64,000 bases of DNA from MWEH01 sp035409945 (GTDB lineage Bacteria; Bacillota; Clostridia; Christensenellales; DTU072). The number at the start of each line of letters is the position of its first letter. Positions within the stretch are counted from its first letter, which is position 1. Below are positions 26,125-34,410 of the stretch, one piece after another. The stretch spans positions 62,001-126,000 of the forward strand of contig DAONQC010000003.1 in the NCBI GenBank assembly GCA_035409945.1. The letters run 5' to 3'. Position numbers and translations under genes: made by a program. The notes under the pieces were generated by a model that saw only the letters and a program-made list of their open reading frames with translations, searched no databases and was not told the origin of the DNA.

Positions 26125-26718
26125 CTATCTTGAGAACGGCATTCCAAGTAAGTCTAGAAGTACTCTAGCTTCTTCATCCGTGTTTGATGAAGTGACTATT
26201 GTCACATCAAATCCTCTTATCTTATCAATATCATCATATGAAATTTCAGGGAATATCAGTTGTTCTTTAACTCCCATTGAGTAATTTCCTCTTCCATCAA
26301 ATGATTTCTTTGACACTCCTCTAAAGTCACGAACTCTTGGTAAGGCTATCGAAATTAATTTATCAAAGAAATCCCACATATGTTCATTTCTTAAAGTGAC
26401 CATTGCACCTATAACTTGACCTTCTCTAACCTTAAAGTTAGCTACTGACTTTTTTGCTTTGGTGTAAACAGCTTTTTGCCCTGCAATTGTTTCCAATTCT
26501 TTTACTGCTTTTTGCATTTCTTTTGCGTCTTTAGGATCTTTAACATCGCCTAAACGCATATTCAATACTATTTTCTCTATTTTTGGAACTTGCATTGGTG
26601 AAGTATAATTGAACTTTTTCATCATTTGAGGAATTACTTCTTCTTTGTACTTTATAGCCAACCTTCTTACTTCTCTTTGGGCGGGAGCTTCCTTAACAAC
26701 TTGTTTTTTTGCAGCCAT
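26125..26718 (-). CDS. rplE: Ribosomal protein L5
   Basis: 5S rRNA-binding protein that contacts the P-site tRNA. The core (KIEKIVLNMRLGD, then VRDFRGVSKKSFDGRGNYSMG) is standard. At 197 residues it is about 18 longer than usual; the extra lies at the N-terminus (MAAKKQVVKEAPAQREV). The ATG has a good AAGGAGG site, so the extension appears real. Confidence 0.97.
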   Translation of the reverse strand: MAAKKQVVKEAPAQREVRRLAIKYKEEVIPQMMKKFNYTSPMQVPKIEKIVLNMRLGDVKDPKDAKEMQKAVKELETIAGQKAVYTKAKKSVANFKVREGQVIGAMVTLRNEHMWDFFDKLISIALPRVRDFRGVSKKSFDGRGNYSMGVKEQLIFPEISYDDIDKIRGFDVTIVTSSNTDEEARVLLDLLGMPFSR

Positions 26719-26729
26719 CTTGCGCCTCC

Positions 26730-27452
26730 TTATTCCTTACTCTCAGCTTTTTTAGTATCCGCTTTTGTTTTTTTCACAGTCGTATCAGTTGCTTTTTTGG
26801 TGGTTTTAGTTGATTCTGATTTTGTTATAGGCGTCTTTTTTGTGGCCGTATTTTTAGTCTCAGACTTTTTTTCAACTGTAGTTTTCGCTGATTCTGTTGT
26901 CGTTTTAACTGTCTTTTTTGTCACTGTAGCTTTAACCGCTTGCTTTTTTACAACTGCATCTTTGACTTCTGCGACCTTCACCTCGTTTGATCCTTCTTCA
27001 TTTGTCACATCAGTATTTTTGCTAGGTTCTGGCTTAGTCTCTTCCCCTACTGTTTCAGTTCTTTTAACAGCGGCCGTCCTCTTTCTTACTGTAGCTTTTG
27101 CAGCTGCTTTGGCTGTAGCTTTCTTCGTCACTAATACAGCACCGCATTTTTTACAAATACGCACTTTATTTCCATCAACATCGGCGATTCCAATTTTTGT
27201 GGTTTTTCCACACGCACTACATACTGGTAAAACATTGCTTATATCCACACTGCCCGGTCTTTTAATCAAACCGCTTTTTTCATTAGGTCTTCGCGCTTTT
27301 ACCGCTTTAGTGTTGACAGTAGTTAATCCTTGACCTTCAACATACACTCTGTTGTTTGTCTTATCTACCGCAATAACTTGAGCTGTTTTCCCTTTATCTT
27401 TTCCTGCAAGAATCATTACATAATCATCTTTGCGAATCTTAGTCTTACCCAT
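26730..27452 (-). CDS. rplX: Ribosomal protein L24 with a long lysine/threonine/alanine tail
   Basis: Assembly-initiating large-subunit protein. Residues 1-110 are ordinary L24: the KOW motif (DDYVMILAGKDKGKTAQV) and a zinc ribbon with Cys78, 81, 100 and 103. Then comes an unusual C-terminal extension, 111-240, of low-complexity KKATAKAAAKA- and TKKT-like sequence resembling histone H1 tails, with a short acidic patch near its start. L24 normally ends near residue 105. The tail is in frame, ends 11 bases before the rplE start, and has no internal stop, so it is probably translated. Confidence 0.95.
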   Translation of the reverse strand: MGKTKIRKDDYVMILAGKDKGKTAQVIAVDKTNNRVYVEGQGLTTVNTKAVKARRPNEKSGLIKRPGSVDISNVLPVCSACGKTTKIGIADVDGNKVRICKKCGAVLVTKKATAKAAAKATVRKRTAAVKRTETVGEETKPEPSKNTDVTNEEGSNEVKVAEVKDAVVKKQAVKATVTKKTVKTTTESAKTTVEKKSETKNTATKKTPITKSESTKTTKKATDTTVKKTKADTKKAESKE

Positions 27453-27461
27453 CTCTTCCTC

Positions 27462-27836
27462 CTATAGTACCTCAGGAGCAAGGGATATTATTTTCATGTA
27501 TCCCCTTTCTCTTAGTTCTCTCGCTATTGGCCCAAAAATACGTGTTCCTTTGGGTTGCTTTTGTACTGGATTGTCAATTATAACAGCTGCATTGTCGTCA
27601 AATTTAATAACAGTTCCATCTTTACGTTGTATTTCTTTGCGTGTCCTTACTATTACAGCTTTTATAACATCTCCTTTTTTTACAACTCCGCCTGGGGTAG
27701 CAGACTTTACGGATGCGACAATAACATCACCTATGCCAGCACTTCTCACATAAGCACCACCTAGGCATCTAATACACATAATTTCTTTTGCCCCACTGTT
27801 ATCAGCCACTTTTAATCTTGATTGAGGTTGTATCAT
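27462..27836 (-). CDS. rplN: Ribosomal protein L14
   Basis: Large-subunit protein at the intersubunit face that contacts 16S rRNA. The 124-aa sequence is highly conserved: SRLKVADNSGAKEIMCIRCLGG, then RTRKEIQRKDGTVIKFDDNA and GPIARELRERGYMKIISLAPEVL at the end. Confidence 0.98.
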   Translation of the reverse strand: MIQPQSRLKVADNSGAKEIMCIRCLGGAYVRSAGIGDVIVASVKSATPGGVVKKGDVIKAVIVRTRKEIQRKDGTVIKFDDNAAVIIDNPVQKQPKGTRIFGPIARELRERGYMKIISLAPEVL

Positions 27837-27848
27837 TTCCGTGTCTCC

Positions 27849-28106
27849 TTATTTTGCTCTATCAATAATTCTAACAAGACGCCAATGCTTATTTTTAGAT
27901 ATTGGTCTAGTCTCCATGACCTCTACTTTATCTCCAACATTGCACTCATTATTTTCATCGTGAACATATAATTTTTTTGATCTAGTAATATATTTTTTGA
28001 TTATTGGGTGTTTCGTCTTTCCGCTAATCAATACAACTATAGTTTTATCCATAGCATCGCTAACAACCACACCAACTCTCGTTTTTCTTAAATTTCTTTC
28101 TTCCAT
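27849..28106 (-). CDS. rpsQ: Ribosomal protein S17
   Basis: Primary 16S rRNA-binding OB-fold protein, 85 residues, with GVVVSDAMDKTIVVLI, HPIIKKYITRSKKLYVHDE and the ending ISKNKHWRLVRI. A TTG five codons upstream is also in frame, but the TTGGAGG there is the ribosome binding site of the ATG at 28104-28106, which I take as the start. Confidence 0.96.
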   Translation of the reverse strand: MEERNLRKTRVGVVVSDAMDKTIVVLISGKTKHPIIKKYITRSKKLYVHDENNECNVGDKVEVMETRPISKNKHWRLVRIIDRAK

Positions 28107-28129
28107 TTTAATTTCCTCCAATGTAATTG

Positions 28130-28384
28130 TTACGCTTTAGCTTTTGTTGCTCTTTTTCTAGTTGTTTTTGTCTCTTTTACTGGACCTTCAGAAATACCAA
28201 GTTCTCTTTGGCGTATTATCGTAAGGGCTCTTGCTATATCTTTTTTGCACTTATTTATGCTTAGTGGATTCGATAATTGAGAAACAGATTGCTTAAAACG
28301 CAATTCAAACAACTCTTTTTTTAGTTCTTGAACTTTTACATCTAATTCTTCATTTGTCATTTCAAAAAAATTCTTAGCCTTCAT
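28130..28384 (-). CDS. rpmC: Ribosomal protein L29
   Basis: Small helical protein at the tunnel exit, part of the docking site for SRP and trigger factor. The chosen ATG gives 84 residues starting MKAKNFFEMTNEEL, the family's usual start, with AAGGTGG eight bases upstream; an ATG eight codons earlier lacks a site. It overlaps the rplP end by 11 bases. About 15 basic residues (KTTRKRATKAKA) extend past the normal end. Confidence 0.96.
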   Translation of the reverse strand: MKAKNFFEMTNEELDVKVQELKKELFELRFKQSVSQLSNPLSINKCKKDIARALTIIRQRELGISEGPVKETKTTRKRATKAKA

Positions 28385-28820
28385 TTGCTTCACCACCTTG
28401 CGTTTCATCGCTATCTGCCTTCTTTACAAACTTACATTTTACAGGTAATTTGTATGCTGCAAGCCTCAGCGCTTCCCTTGCTACATTTTCGGCGACTCCG
28501 CCCATTTCAAAAAGCACTCTACCAGGCTTAACTGATGCAATCCAATACTCTGGAGAACCTTTTCCACTACCCATACGCTGTTCAGCAGGTTTCTTAGTAA
28601 CTGACATATGAGGGAATATATTTATCCATACCTTACCACCACGCCTAATATATCTGGTCATGGCGATACGGGCGGCTTCGATTTGATTATTAGTTATTCT
28701 TCCTGGTTCGGTAGTTATTAGACCATATTCTCCGTAGGTAATTTTGTTGCCTACTGTCGCCTTACCTTTAATCTTTAATAGATGTTGTTTTCTTCTTTTT
28801 ACTCTCTTAGGCATTAACAT
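28374..28820 (-). CDS. rplP: Ribosomal protein L16
   Basis: Binds near the A-site tRNA and is needed for late assembly. The 148-aa sequence has LMPKRVKRRKQHL, ITNNQIEAARIAMTRYI-like and RMGSGKGSPEYWIASVKPG. The last dozen residues (SDETQGGEANEG) are an acidic, low-complexity tail. Confidence 0.98.
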   Translation of the reverse strand: MLMPKRVKRRKQHLLKIKGKATVGNKITYGEYGLITTEPGRITNNQIEAARIAMTRYIRRGGKVWINIFPHMSVTKKPAEQRMGSGKGSPEYWIASVKPGRVLFEMGGVAENVAREALRLAAYKLPVKCKFVKKADSDETQGGEANEG

Positions 28821-29545
28821 TAGTTATTACCTCCTTTCTTTCCTTTGCCGAAAATCTCACCCTTGTATATCCAAACTTTTACGCCCAACACACCATAGGT
28901 TGTATGAGCTTCTGCAAAGCCATAATCTATATCTGCTCGAATTGTTTGTAGAGGGATAGAGCCTTCATGATAACTTTCAGAACGAGCTATTTCATTTCCG
29001 TCTAACCGACCACTAACCATCGCCTTAATTCCTTTTGCTCCAGCTCTTAATGTTCTACCCATAGCGCCTTTTAATGCTCTACGATAAGGTGTTCTTTTCT
29101 CAAGAGCTAATGCAATATTTTCTGCTACTAACTGTGCATCTAAATCGGTATTTTTAATTTCATGAATGTTTACATTGAAATTACAGCTTGGTCCAACAAT
29201 TTTTCTAATAGCCTTGTTAATATCATCGATACCTTTTTCTTTTGTTCCCGGTTCGGTAACCGCTTCTTGTTTGTTGTCACCTGCTTGTGCTCTTGCTGCA
29301 TGTAATTTTTTTCCTACAGCAACACCAACACGCCCGCAATACACATCTATCTTAACATTGTCTGCAGCTCTTTCGATTTTAATATCTGATATAGCAGCAT
29401 CATAATAATTTCTTTTAATATACTCTCTAATGTCATAATCTTCTTTTAAGTACTTGCCAAAATCCTTTTTGCCAGCATACCAAGTACTACTAAATGGATA
29501 TATAACACCTACTCTTAAACCTGTTGGATTAATCTTTTGTCCCAT
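28820..29545 (-). CDS. rpsC: Ribosomal protein S3 with an insertion in the KH loop
   Basis: Forms the mRNA entry channel and has mRNA-unwinding activity with S4. N-terminal (MGQKINPTGLRVGV) and C-terminal (RADIDYGFAEAHTTYGVLGVKVWIYKGE) parts are standard. In the KH domain the usual VIGRGGxxI loop is replaced: after VGKK at 78-80 there are about 20 extra polar residues before KGIDDI at 104-109. The conserved GXXG is thus split. Total length is 241 against about 218 in most Firmicutes. The frame is continuous, so this is an insertion and not an error. Confidence 0.96.
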   Translation of the reverse strand: MGQKINPTGLRVGVIYPFSSTWYAGKKDFGKYLKEDYDIREYIKRNYYDAAISDIKIERAADNVKIDVYCGRVGVAVGKKLHAARAQAGDNKQEAVTEPGTKEKGIDDINKAIRKIVGPSCNFNVNIHEIKNTDLDAQLVAENIALALEKRTPYRRALKGAMGRTLRAGAKGIKAMVSGRLDGNEIARSESYHEGSIPLQTIRADIDYGFAEAHTTYGVLGVKVWIYKGEIFGKGKKGGNN

Positions 29546-29556
29546 TTTATTTCCTC

Positions 29557-29946
29557 CTATGCCTTAACTTCATCAAGTATTATTGATATATGACTCGTGC
29601 GCTTAAAAATTCTAGCACCTCTTCCTTTTGCTCTTGCTCTAAATCTCTTTAGTGTTGGACCTTGTTCCACCACTGCTTTGGCTACATAAAGAGTTTCCTT
29701 GTTCATATTAAGGTTATTCTCTGCATTTGCCGCCGCTGAGTTTAAAACTTTTAATACTGGCTCTGATGAGGCTTTGTTCATGTTATTTAGTATACCGACT
29801 GCCTCGCCATAGCTTTTTCCGCGTATTAATGCTAATAAAGCATCAACCTTGCGTGGGGAAATTCTAATGTATTTAGCTTTCGCATGAGGCCTAGTATCTT
29901 TAGCTTCTTGTCTGGCTATAGTTTTTTCTCTTATTCTAGTTGCCAT
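29557..29946 (-). CDS. rplV: Ribosomal protein L22
   Basis: Lines the nascent-peptide tunnel; its hairpin is a site of macrolide resistance. The 129-aa sequence has AKYIRISPRKVDALLALIRGK, SAAANAENNLNM and the hairpin GPTLKRFRARAKGRG. The N-terminus is about 15 residues longer than average. Confidence 0.98.
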   Translation of the reverse strand: MATRIREKTIARQEAKDTRPHAKAKYIRISPRKVDALLALIRGKSYGEAVGILNNMNKASSEPVLKVLNSAAANAENNLNMNKETLYVAKAVVEQGPTLKRFRARAKGRGARIFKRTSHISIILDEVKA

Positions 29947-29957
29947 ATGTTTCCCTC

Positions 29958-30236
29958 CTACTTTTTACCAGTTGTCTTAGAGCCTGCGTGCCCACGGAAT
30001 GTCCTTGTTGGAGCAAACTCACCCAATTTTAACCCTACCATATCTTCAGTTACATAAACTGCGACATGCTTTTTACCGTCATGAACCGCAAATGTATGAC
30101 CTACAAATTCTGGGAAAATTGTAGATGACTTGGCCCAAGTCTTTATGGGTCTTTTTTCTCCTGAAGCATTCATTGCCTCAACTTTTTTCAATAGATAGTC
30201 CGGTGCGTACGGACCTTTTTTTATAGATCTACTCAT
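29958..30236 (-). CDS. rpsS: Ribosomal protein S19
   Basis: Head protein that forms a complex with S13. The 92-aa sequence is highly conserved: MSRSIKKGPY, WAKSSTIFPEFVGHTFAVHDG and KLGEFAPTRTFRGHAG. Confidence 0.98.
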   Translation of the reverse strand: MSRSIKKGPYAPDYLLKKVEAMNASGEKRPIKTWAKSSTIFPEFVGHTFAVHDGKKHVAVYVTEDMVGLKLGEFAPTRTFRGHAGSKTTGKK

Positions 30237-30246
30237 CTTGATCCTC

Positions 30247-31077
30247 CTAGTTGATGCGCTTAATAATCATTTTATTGGAACGTGACTTCTTTTTCCTTGT
30301 CTTGTAACCAAGTGCAGGTACACCCCAAGGAGTTTGAGGCGAAGGCATCCCGATAGGGCTTTTACCTTCTCCACCACCATGTGGGTGATCGCATGGATTC
30401 ATTACAACACCTCTAACAGCGGGTCTAAATCCTAAGTGCCTTGTCCGTCCAGCTTTCCCAATATTAATGTTTTCATAATCTAGATTGCCTATTTGACCGA
30501 TTGTTGCACGACATTGAATAGGAACATATCTCATTTCTCCACTAGGCAAACGGAGTGTCGCTTTGCCTCCTTCCTTTGCCATTAGCTGGGCTGCGGCACC
30601 CGCAGAACGAGCAATTTGCCCCCCTCTTTTAGGTTGTAATTCTATGTTGTGAATCATTGTACCAACAGGAATATTACTTAATGGTAGGCAATTACCCACT
30701 TTAATATCAACACCTTCAGTACCACTGTAAATGACATCTCCAACATTCAATCCGAGAGGAGCTAAAATATATCTCTTTTCTCCATCGGCATAATTTAGTA
30801 GCGCAATATTTGCTGACCTATTAGGATCATATTCAATAGTTGCAACTGTTGCTGGAATATTGTCTTTTAATCTCTTAAAATCAATAATTCTATATTTAAC
30901 TTTATTTCCACCACCACGATGCCTTACAGTAATTCTGCCTGCTGAATTGCGTCCACCTTTTTTACTCTTGCTGACTAACAAGCTTTTTTCAGGCGTATCT
31001 GTTGTGATATGTGAGTAATCGATCACACTCATTCCTCGACGACCTGGTGTTGTTGGTTTATATCTCTTTATTGCCAT
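30247..31077 (-). CDS. rplB: Ribosomal protein L2
   Basis: Required for subunit joining and the peptidyl transferase centre. The 276-aa sequence shows MAIKRYKPTTPGRRGMSV, the oligonucleotide-binding domain, and the conserved region MNPCDHPHGGGEGK around the functionally important His. Confidence 0.98.
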   Translation of the reverse strand: MAIKRYKPTTPGRRGMSVIDYSHITTDTPEKSLLVSKSKKGGRNSAGRITVRHRGGGNKVKYRIIDFKRLKDNIPATVATIEYDPNRSANIALLNYADGEKRYILAPLGLNVGDVIYSGTEGVDIKVGNCLPLSNIPVGTMIHNIELQPKRGGQIARSAGAAAQLMAKEGGKATLRLPSGEMRYVPIQCRATIGQIGNLDYENINIGKAGRTRHLGFRPAVRGVVMNPCDHPHGGGEGKSPIGMPSPQTPWGVPALGYKTRKKKSRSNKMIIKRIN

Positions 31078-31090
31078 CTGTTACCCCCTA

Positions 31091-31381
31091 TTACGCCAAG
31101 TTCTCTAGCATCTCAATGGGCTTACTATCTAAGCTAAGAGTTACATAAGCCTTTTTAAAAGATGCGGTATAACCACTTGTTCTACCTCTTCTTTTTAGTT
31201 TTCCATCATAATTTACTGTGTTAACTTTAACTACTTTCACAGCAAAAATTTCTTCAACCGCCTTCTTAATTTGCGTTTTAGTTGCTGACTTTGCAACTTT
31301 AAATGTATATACCTTATTGGCAATACCAGCGTTTGTTTTTTCTGATAAAATAGGTTTTAAGATAATATCATACGAATTCAT
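31091..31381 (-). CDS. rplW: Ribosomal protein L23
   Basis: Tunnel-exit protein that docks trigger factor and SRP. The 96-aa sequence has DIILKPILSEKTN, YTFKVAKSATKTQIKKAVEEIF and VNTVNYDGKLKRRGR. Its ATG overlaps the rplD stop by one base (TAATG), implying translational coupling. Confidence 0.98.
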   Translation of the reverse strand: MNSYDIILKPILSEKTNAGIANKVYTFKVAKSATKTQIKKAVEEIFAVKVVKVNTVNYDGKLKRRGRTSGYTASFKKAYVTLSLDSKPIEMLENLA

Positions 31382-32007
31382 TACGCGTATACCTCCGTTA
31401 TAGCCTTAACGCCGTCTTTTGTAAGCACGCATTTTTCAGCACGAAGAACATCATACACATTAACTAGACTCACATCCATCAAGTTAATTCCTTCGATATT
31501 TTTTCCTGCTCTATAAACTGTTTCGGCACTATTTCCAAAAGTTAAAACTAACGCAGTCTTAGTTACCCCTATATTCTTCAGAACTTCAACGAACACCTTT
31601 GTTTTGGGTTCAGCGATATCCATGTCCTTTAGAATAATTAAATTGCCCTCTCTTACCTTTTGGCTGAGCGCACTACATATTGCAGCTGCTTTCATTTTAG
31701 CATTGACCTTTTTAGAAAAATCTCTAGGCTTTGGAGCAAAAACAACACCACCATGCCTCCATATGGGTGATCTGTTACTACCACTACGGGCTCTACCTGT
31801 GCCCTTTTGTCTCCAAGGTTTAATTCCTCCACCTCTTACTTCAGCTCTAGTCAAGGTGCATTTTGTCCCCTGTCTCTTATTTGCTAGTTGAGCGACCACC
31901 ACTTGGTGGATAAGAGACTCGTTATATGGTCTATCAAAAACATTACTATCGAGCTCAATGTTTCCTGCTGCCTTGCCCTTTGTATCTACTACATTGTACT
32001 TAATCAT
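31381..32007 (-). CDS. rplD: Ribosomal protein L4
   Basis: Tunnel-lining protein; in E. coli it also represses the S10 operon. The 208-aa sequence carries the long loop RGGGIKPWRQKGTGRARSG. Two ATGs are in frame at the start; the second (32005-32007) has AGGAG at a normal distance, the first is only one base from it. A structured leader precedes rpsJ, but whether L4 acts on it is not known. Confidence 0.97.
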   Translation of the reverse strand: MIKYNVVDTKGKAAGNIELDSNVFDRPYNESLIHQVVVAQLANKRQGTKCTLTRAEVRGGGIKPWRQKGTGRARSGSNRSPIWRHGGVVFAPKPRDFSKKVNAKMKAAAICSALSQKVREGNLIILKDMDIAEPKTKVFVEVLKNIGVTKTALVLTFGNSAETVYRAGKNIEGINLMDVSLVNVYDVLRAEKCVLTKDGVKAITEVYA

Positions 32008-32021
32008 GACCATTCTCCTAA

Positions 32022-32681
32022 TTAATTCTTAAACCACTTAGAACCTTTCTTGCTAACTTTGTTGGTTGACTTAATTGTAACAACAGACTTTTTAGGTCCA
32101 GGTATTCCGCCTGCTATGAAAATAGCATTTTTGCTTTCATCAATTCTGACTATTTCCAAATTCTTTATGGTTACTTGTTCATTGCCATACTGACCTGACA
32201 TCTTTCTGTTCTTAAAAACTTTAGAAGGACTTGAGTTAGCAGAAAGAGCACCAACCCCACGATGATATCCCGAACCATGTGCTGATGGGCCTTTGCTAAA
32301 CCCCCATCTTTGTATCACCCCAGTATATCCTCTACCCTTCGTCAAGCCTGTTACGTCCACTCTATCGCCAACTGAAAAAGCATTACAAGTTATAACATCC
32401 CCTGGTTTATAACTCTCGCTATTATCCAACTTTAATTCTTTTATGAATCTAAGTGGTTCTGATTGGGCATTGCGAAATTGTCCTAAGTCAGGTTTGTTTA
32501 CTTTAGATTCAGAAATAGGTTCAAAACCTACTTTAATCGAGCTGTAGCCATCTTTTTCCTTTGATTTAATTTGTAGAACAGTGCACGGACCCGCTAAAAC
32601 AACTGTAACAGGAATGACTGTTCCGTCCTCTGTGAAAATCTGGCTCATACCTAGCTTTCTTCCAATGATTGCCTTGTTCAT
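32022..32681 (-). CDS. rplC: Ribosomal protein L3
   Basis: Early-assembly protein near the peptidyl transferase centre. The 219-aa sequence has IGRKLGMSQIFTEDG, the VTGLTKGRGYTGVIQRWGF segment, and RKMSGQYGNEQVT. It follows rpsJ by 12 bases. Confidence 0.98.
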   Translation of the reverse strand: MNKAIIGRKLGMSQIFTEDGTVIPVTVVLAGPCTVLQIKSKEKDGYSSIKVGFEPISESKVNKPDLGQFRNAQSEPLRFIKELKLDNSESYKPGDVITCNAFSVGDRVDVTGLTKGRGYTGVIQRWGFSKGPSAHGSGYHRGVGALSANSSPSKVFKNRKMSGQYGNEQVTIKNLEIVRIDESKNAIFIAGGIPGPKKSVVTIKSTNKVSKKGSKWFKN

Positions 32682-32693
32682 AATGAGCCCTCC

Positions 32694-33002
32694 TTATATC
32701 TTAATCTGAATATCCACACCACCTGGTAGATCCATTTTCATTAATTGTTGAACCGTTTTAGATGTTGTGTTGTAGATATCTATTACGCGCTTATGCGTAC
32801 GTAATTCGAATTGCTCGCGACTATCCTTATGCTTGTGAGGGGAGCGTAAAATTGTGATAATTTCTTTTTGTGTAGGTAGCGGAATAGGACCAGATACGCT
32901 TGCTCCTGTCCCTTCAGCTGCTTGAACAATCCTCTCGCACGAAGCATCAATCAAATTGTGGTCATAGGCTTTTAATTTTATCCTAATCTTTTGACCTGCC
33001 AT
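32694..33002 (-). CDS. rpsJ: Ribosomal protein S10
   Basis: First gene of the cluster. The 102-aa protein has KIRIKLKAYDHNLIDASCERIV and the loop with GPIPLPT; S10 (NusE) also pairs with NusB in antitermination. It is preceded by a leader of about 175 bases with a consensus promoter, and no promoter of similar quality was noticed inside the cluster. Confidence 0.98.
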   Translation of the reverse strand: MAGQKIRIKLKAYDHNLIDASCERIVQAAEGTGASVSGPIPLPTQKEIITILRSPHKHKDSREQFELRTHKRVIDIYNTTSKTVQQLMKMDLPGGVDIQIKI

Positions 33003-33041
33003 ATAGATTCCTCCTAAATATTAATATACACTTACCCGTGT

Positions 33042-33084
33042 GTGTCACCCAGCCTCTCATATAAAAGGCCTTTCAGCCTGACAC
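33042..33084 (-). promoter_or_regulatory. Structured leader element of the S10 cluster
   Basis: On the minus strand GTGTCA (33079-33084) pairs with TGACAC (33042-33047). Just inside lies GGCT-GAAA-GGCC (33067-33078), a 4-bp hairpin with a GNRA tetraloop. It sits within the predicted S10 leader, about 40 bases before the rpsJ start. There is no T-run, so a terminator is unlikely; autoregulation by a ribosomal protein is a guess from position. Confidence 0.55.
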
Positions 33085-33183
33085 GATTTGCTATAGAAAC
33101 GTATTTGTGCAAGAATTGACAACCAATCTGAATGCAATATTCTTTCAAACGCACACATTGCCATTAAAAATAGCAACTTGTAC

Positions 33184-33212
33184 ATAATACCAACATGATT
33201 TTGGCTTGTCAA
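33184..33212 (-). promoter_or_regulatory. Consensus promoter of the S10-spc-alpha cluster
   Basis: TTGACA (33207-33212), 17 bases, TATTAT (33184-33189) on the minus strand. The -35 is perfect and the -10 differs by one base. It should start a leader of about 175 bases before rpsJ. The remaining gap 33213-33359 shows nothing I can identify. Confidence 0.88.
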
Positions 33213-33359
33213 TCAGTTTTTTCAATTATTTTATTAATTTTGATACAATTTGAATAAAAAACTAGGCTGTGCATATCCTAAAAGCCACTTTAACTCGTCA
33301 CGGATGTAAAAATAACGAAATAATAGAAGAAAAACACACCATAAATTTAACTCGATTAA

Positions 33360-33479
33360 CTAGTCTACGATAGAATTTTCTTTATAGAAATTATGAACGC
33401 TTGATTTGAACCTATCTGGCTCCATAACTATGGAACGGGCATGAACCATATCTTCGAATGCAACTAATGGGATAACCAT
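33360..33479 (-). pseudogene. Remnant copy of the 3' end of the alpha/beta hydrolase gene
   Basis: An open frame of 39 codons, MVIPLVAFEDMVHARSIVME and onward to SIVD-stop, repeats the last 38 codons of the hydrolase that ends at 33499. About 29 of 38 residues match, including the catalytic His context VHARS and the terminal IVD-stop. The offset is 139 bases. The catalytic Ser and Asp regions are absent, so it cannot be an enzyme. It has an ATG but no clear ribosome binding site. Confidence 0.85.
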
Positions 33480-33498
33480 TTATCTTGTCTTTAAGCTA

Positions 33499-34410
33499 CT
33501 AGTCTACGATGCCGTTTTCTTTGAAGAACCTACAGATGCTTGATTTAAACTTGTCGGGCTCCATAACTATGGAACGGGCATGAACAGTATCTTCAAATGT
33601 TACTAACGGGATATCGGGCCGCACCTTTTTAAATTTCAAAGCATTTTCGTAACTAACAACCTTATCAGCTTTGCTGTGCATAAGTAAAACTGGGCAGTTG
33701 ATTTTTGCCATAGCCTCACCGGCCTTGCTCTCTGCAAGGTCAAATTTGTATACAAGCTTGCATACCCCTCTAAACGCTGGCCAAACAATTTTAGCTATAG
33801 ATTCATTTTTGACATACTGTTTCGTCATAGTTTGGAGATCATAAAAACCGCAATACTCTATTAATGATCTAATATCGCTGTATTTAGCGGTCACCATCGT
33901 TGCAGTTGCTGCCCCCATACTTTCGCCAAATATATGCAATTCACAATCCGGATATTGCTCAGTTAACACATTAATCCATTGAAGCACATCTTCATGCTCT
34001 AGAACACCTAAAGTTATACAACCCCCTTCGCTATGCCCACTGTATCTATGATCGGGCATAAATACATTAAACCCATGACCAAGAAACATTTCTAAATATT
34101 TCATTTGAGAAAGCGAGCAGGACCCATGTCCATGCAGTGAAATCATTATTTTATTAGTAGGTTTAGAATTTTTATAAAACTTAGCATATAGATTATATCC
34201 ACGCTTAGATAACATGTGCATTTCTTCGAAAGGAATATCTAGCCACTTTTTTTGAAAGCCCTTCTCCTCCACTTCATAATCTAGTATCTCTTCGATGGTC
34301 CTACGGCGAGGTTTTACAAGGGTCTTTACATAGTAAAAAATAATTGCCAAATAAACGATACTTAAAAATAATAAAATTGCTGGTATTAACGCTAATAATT
34401 CATATCTCAT
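33499..34410 (-). CDS. Membrane-anchored alpha/beta hydrolase
   Basis: A 303-aa serine hydrolase of unknown substrate. An N-terminal membrane segment (about 6-28) precedes the catalytic domain, which resembles the YqkD/BAAT-like esterase group. The triad is visible: Ser in GESMGAA, Asp in HSKADKVV, His in VHARS; HGHGS is the oxyanion region. The start overlaps the stop of the Crp-like gene (TAATG), so the two are made together. Its last 38 codons are repeated downstream at 33360-33479. Confidence 0.88.
   Translation of the reverse strand: MRYELLALIPAILLFLSIVYLAIIFYYVKTLVKPRRRTIEEILDYEVEEKGFQKKWLDIPFEEMHMLSKRGYNLYAKFYKNSKPTNKIMISLHGHGSCSLSQMKYLEMFLGHGFNVFMPDHRYSGHSEGGCITLGVLEHEDVLQWINVLTEQYPDCELHIFGESMGAATATMVTAKYSDIRSLIEYCGFYDLQTMTKQYVKNESIAKIVWPAFRGVCKLVYKFDLAESKAGEAMAKINCPVLLMHSKADKVVSYENALKFKKVRPDIPLVTFEDTVHARSIVMEPDKFKSSICRFFKENGIVD

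Noticed and set aside
26626..27333. 235-aa open frame on the plus strand across rplX and rplE
   Set aside because: It is antisense to the low-complexity L24 tail, whose lysine codons give long stop-free Phe/Val/Ser-rich sequence on the other strand; no ribosome binding site or domain.
33116..33143. TTGACA-16-TATTCT on the plus strand near the S10 promoter
   Set aside because: It resembles a promoter but faces no plus-strand gene for over 2 kb, and the AT-rich context makes chance likely. It could give an antisense RNA, but nothing else supports that.
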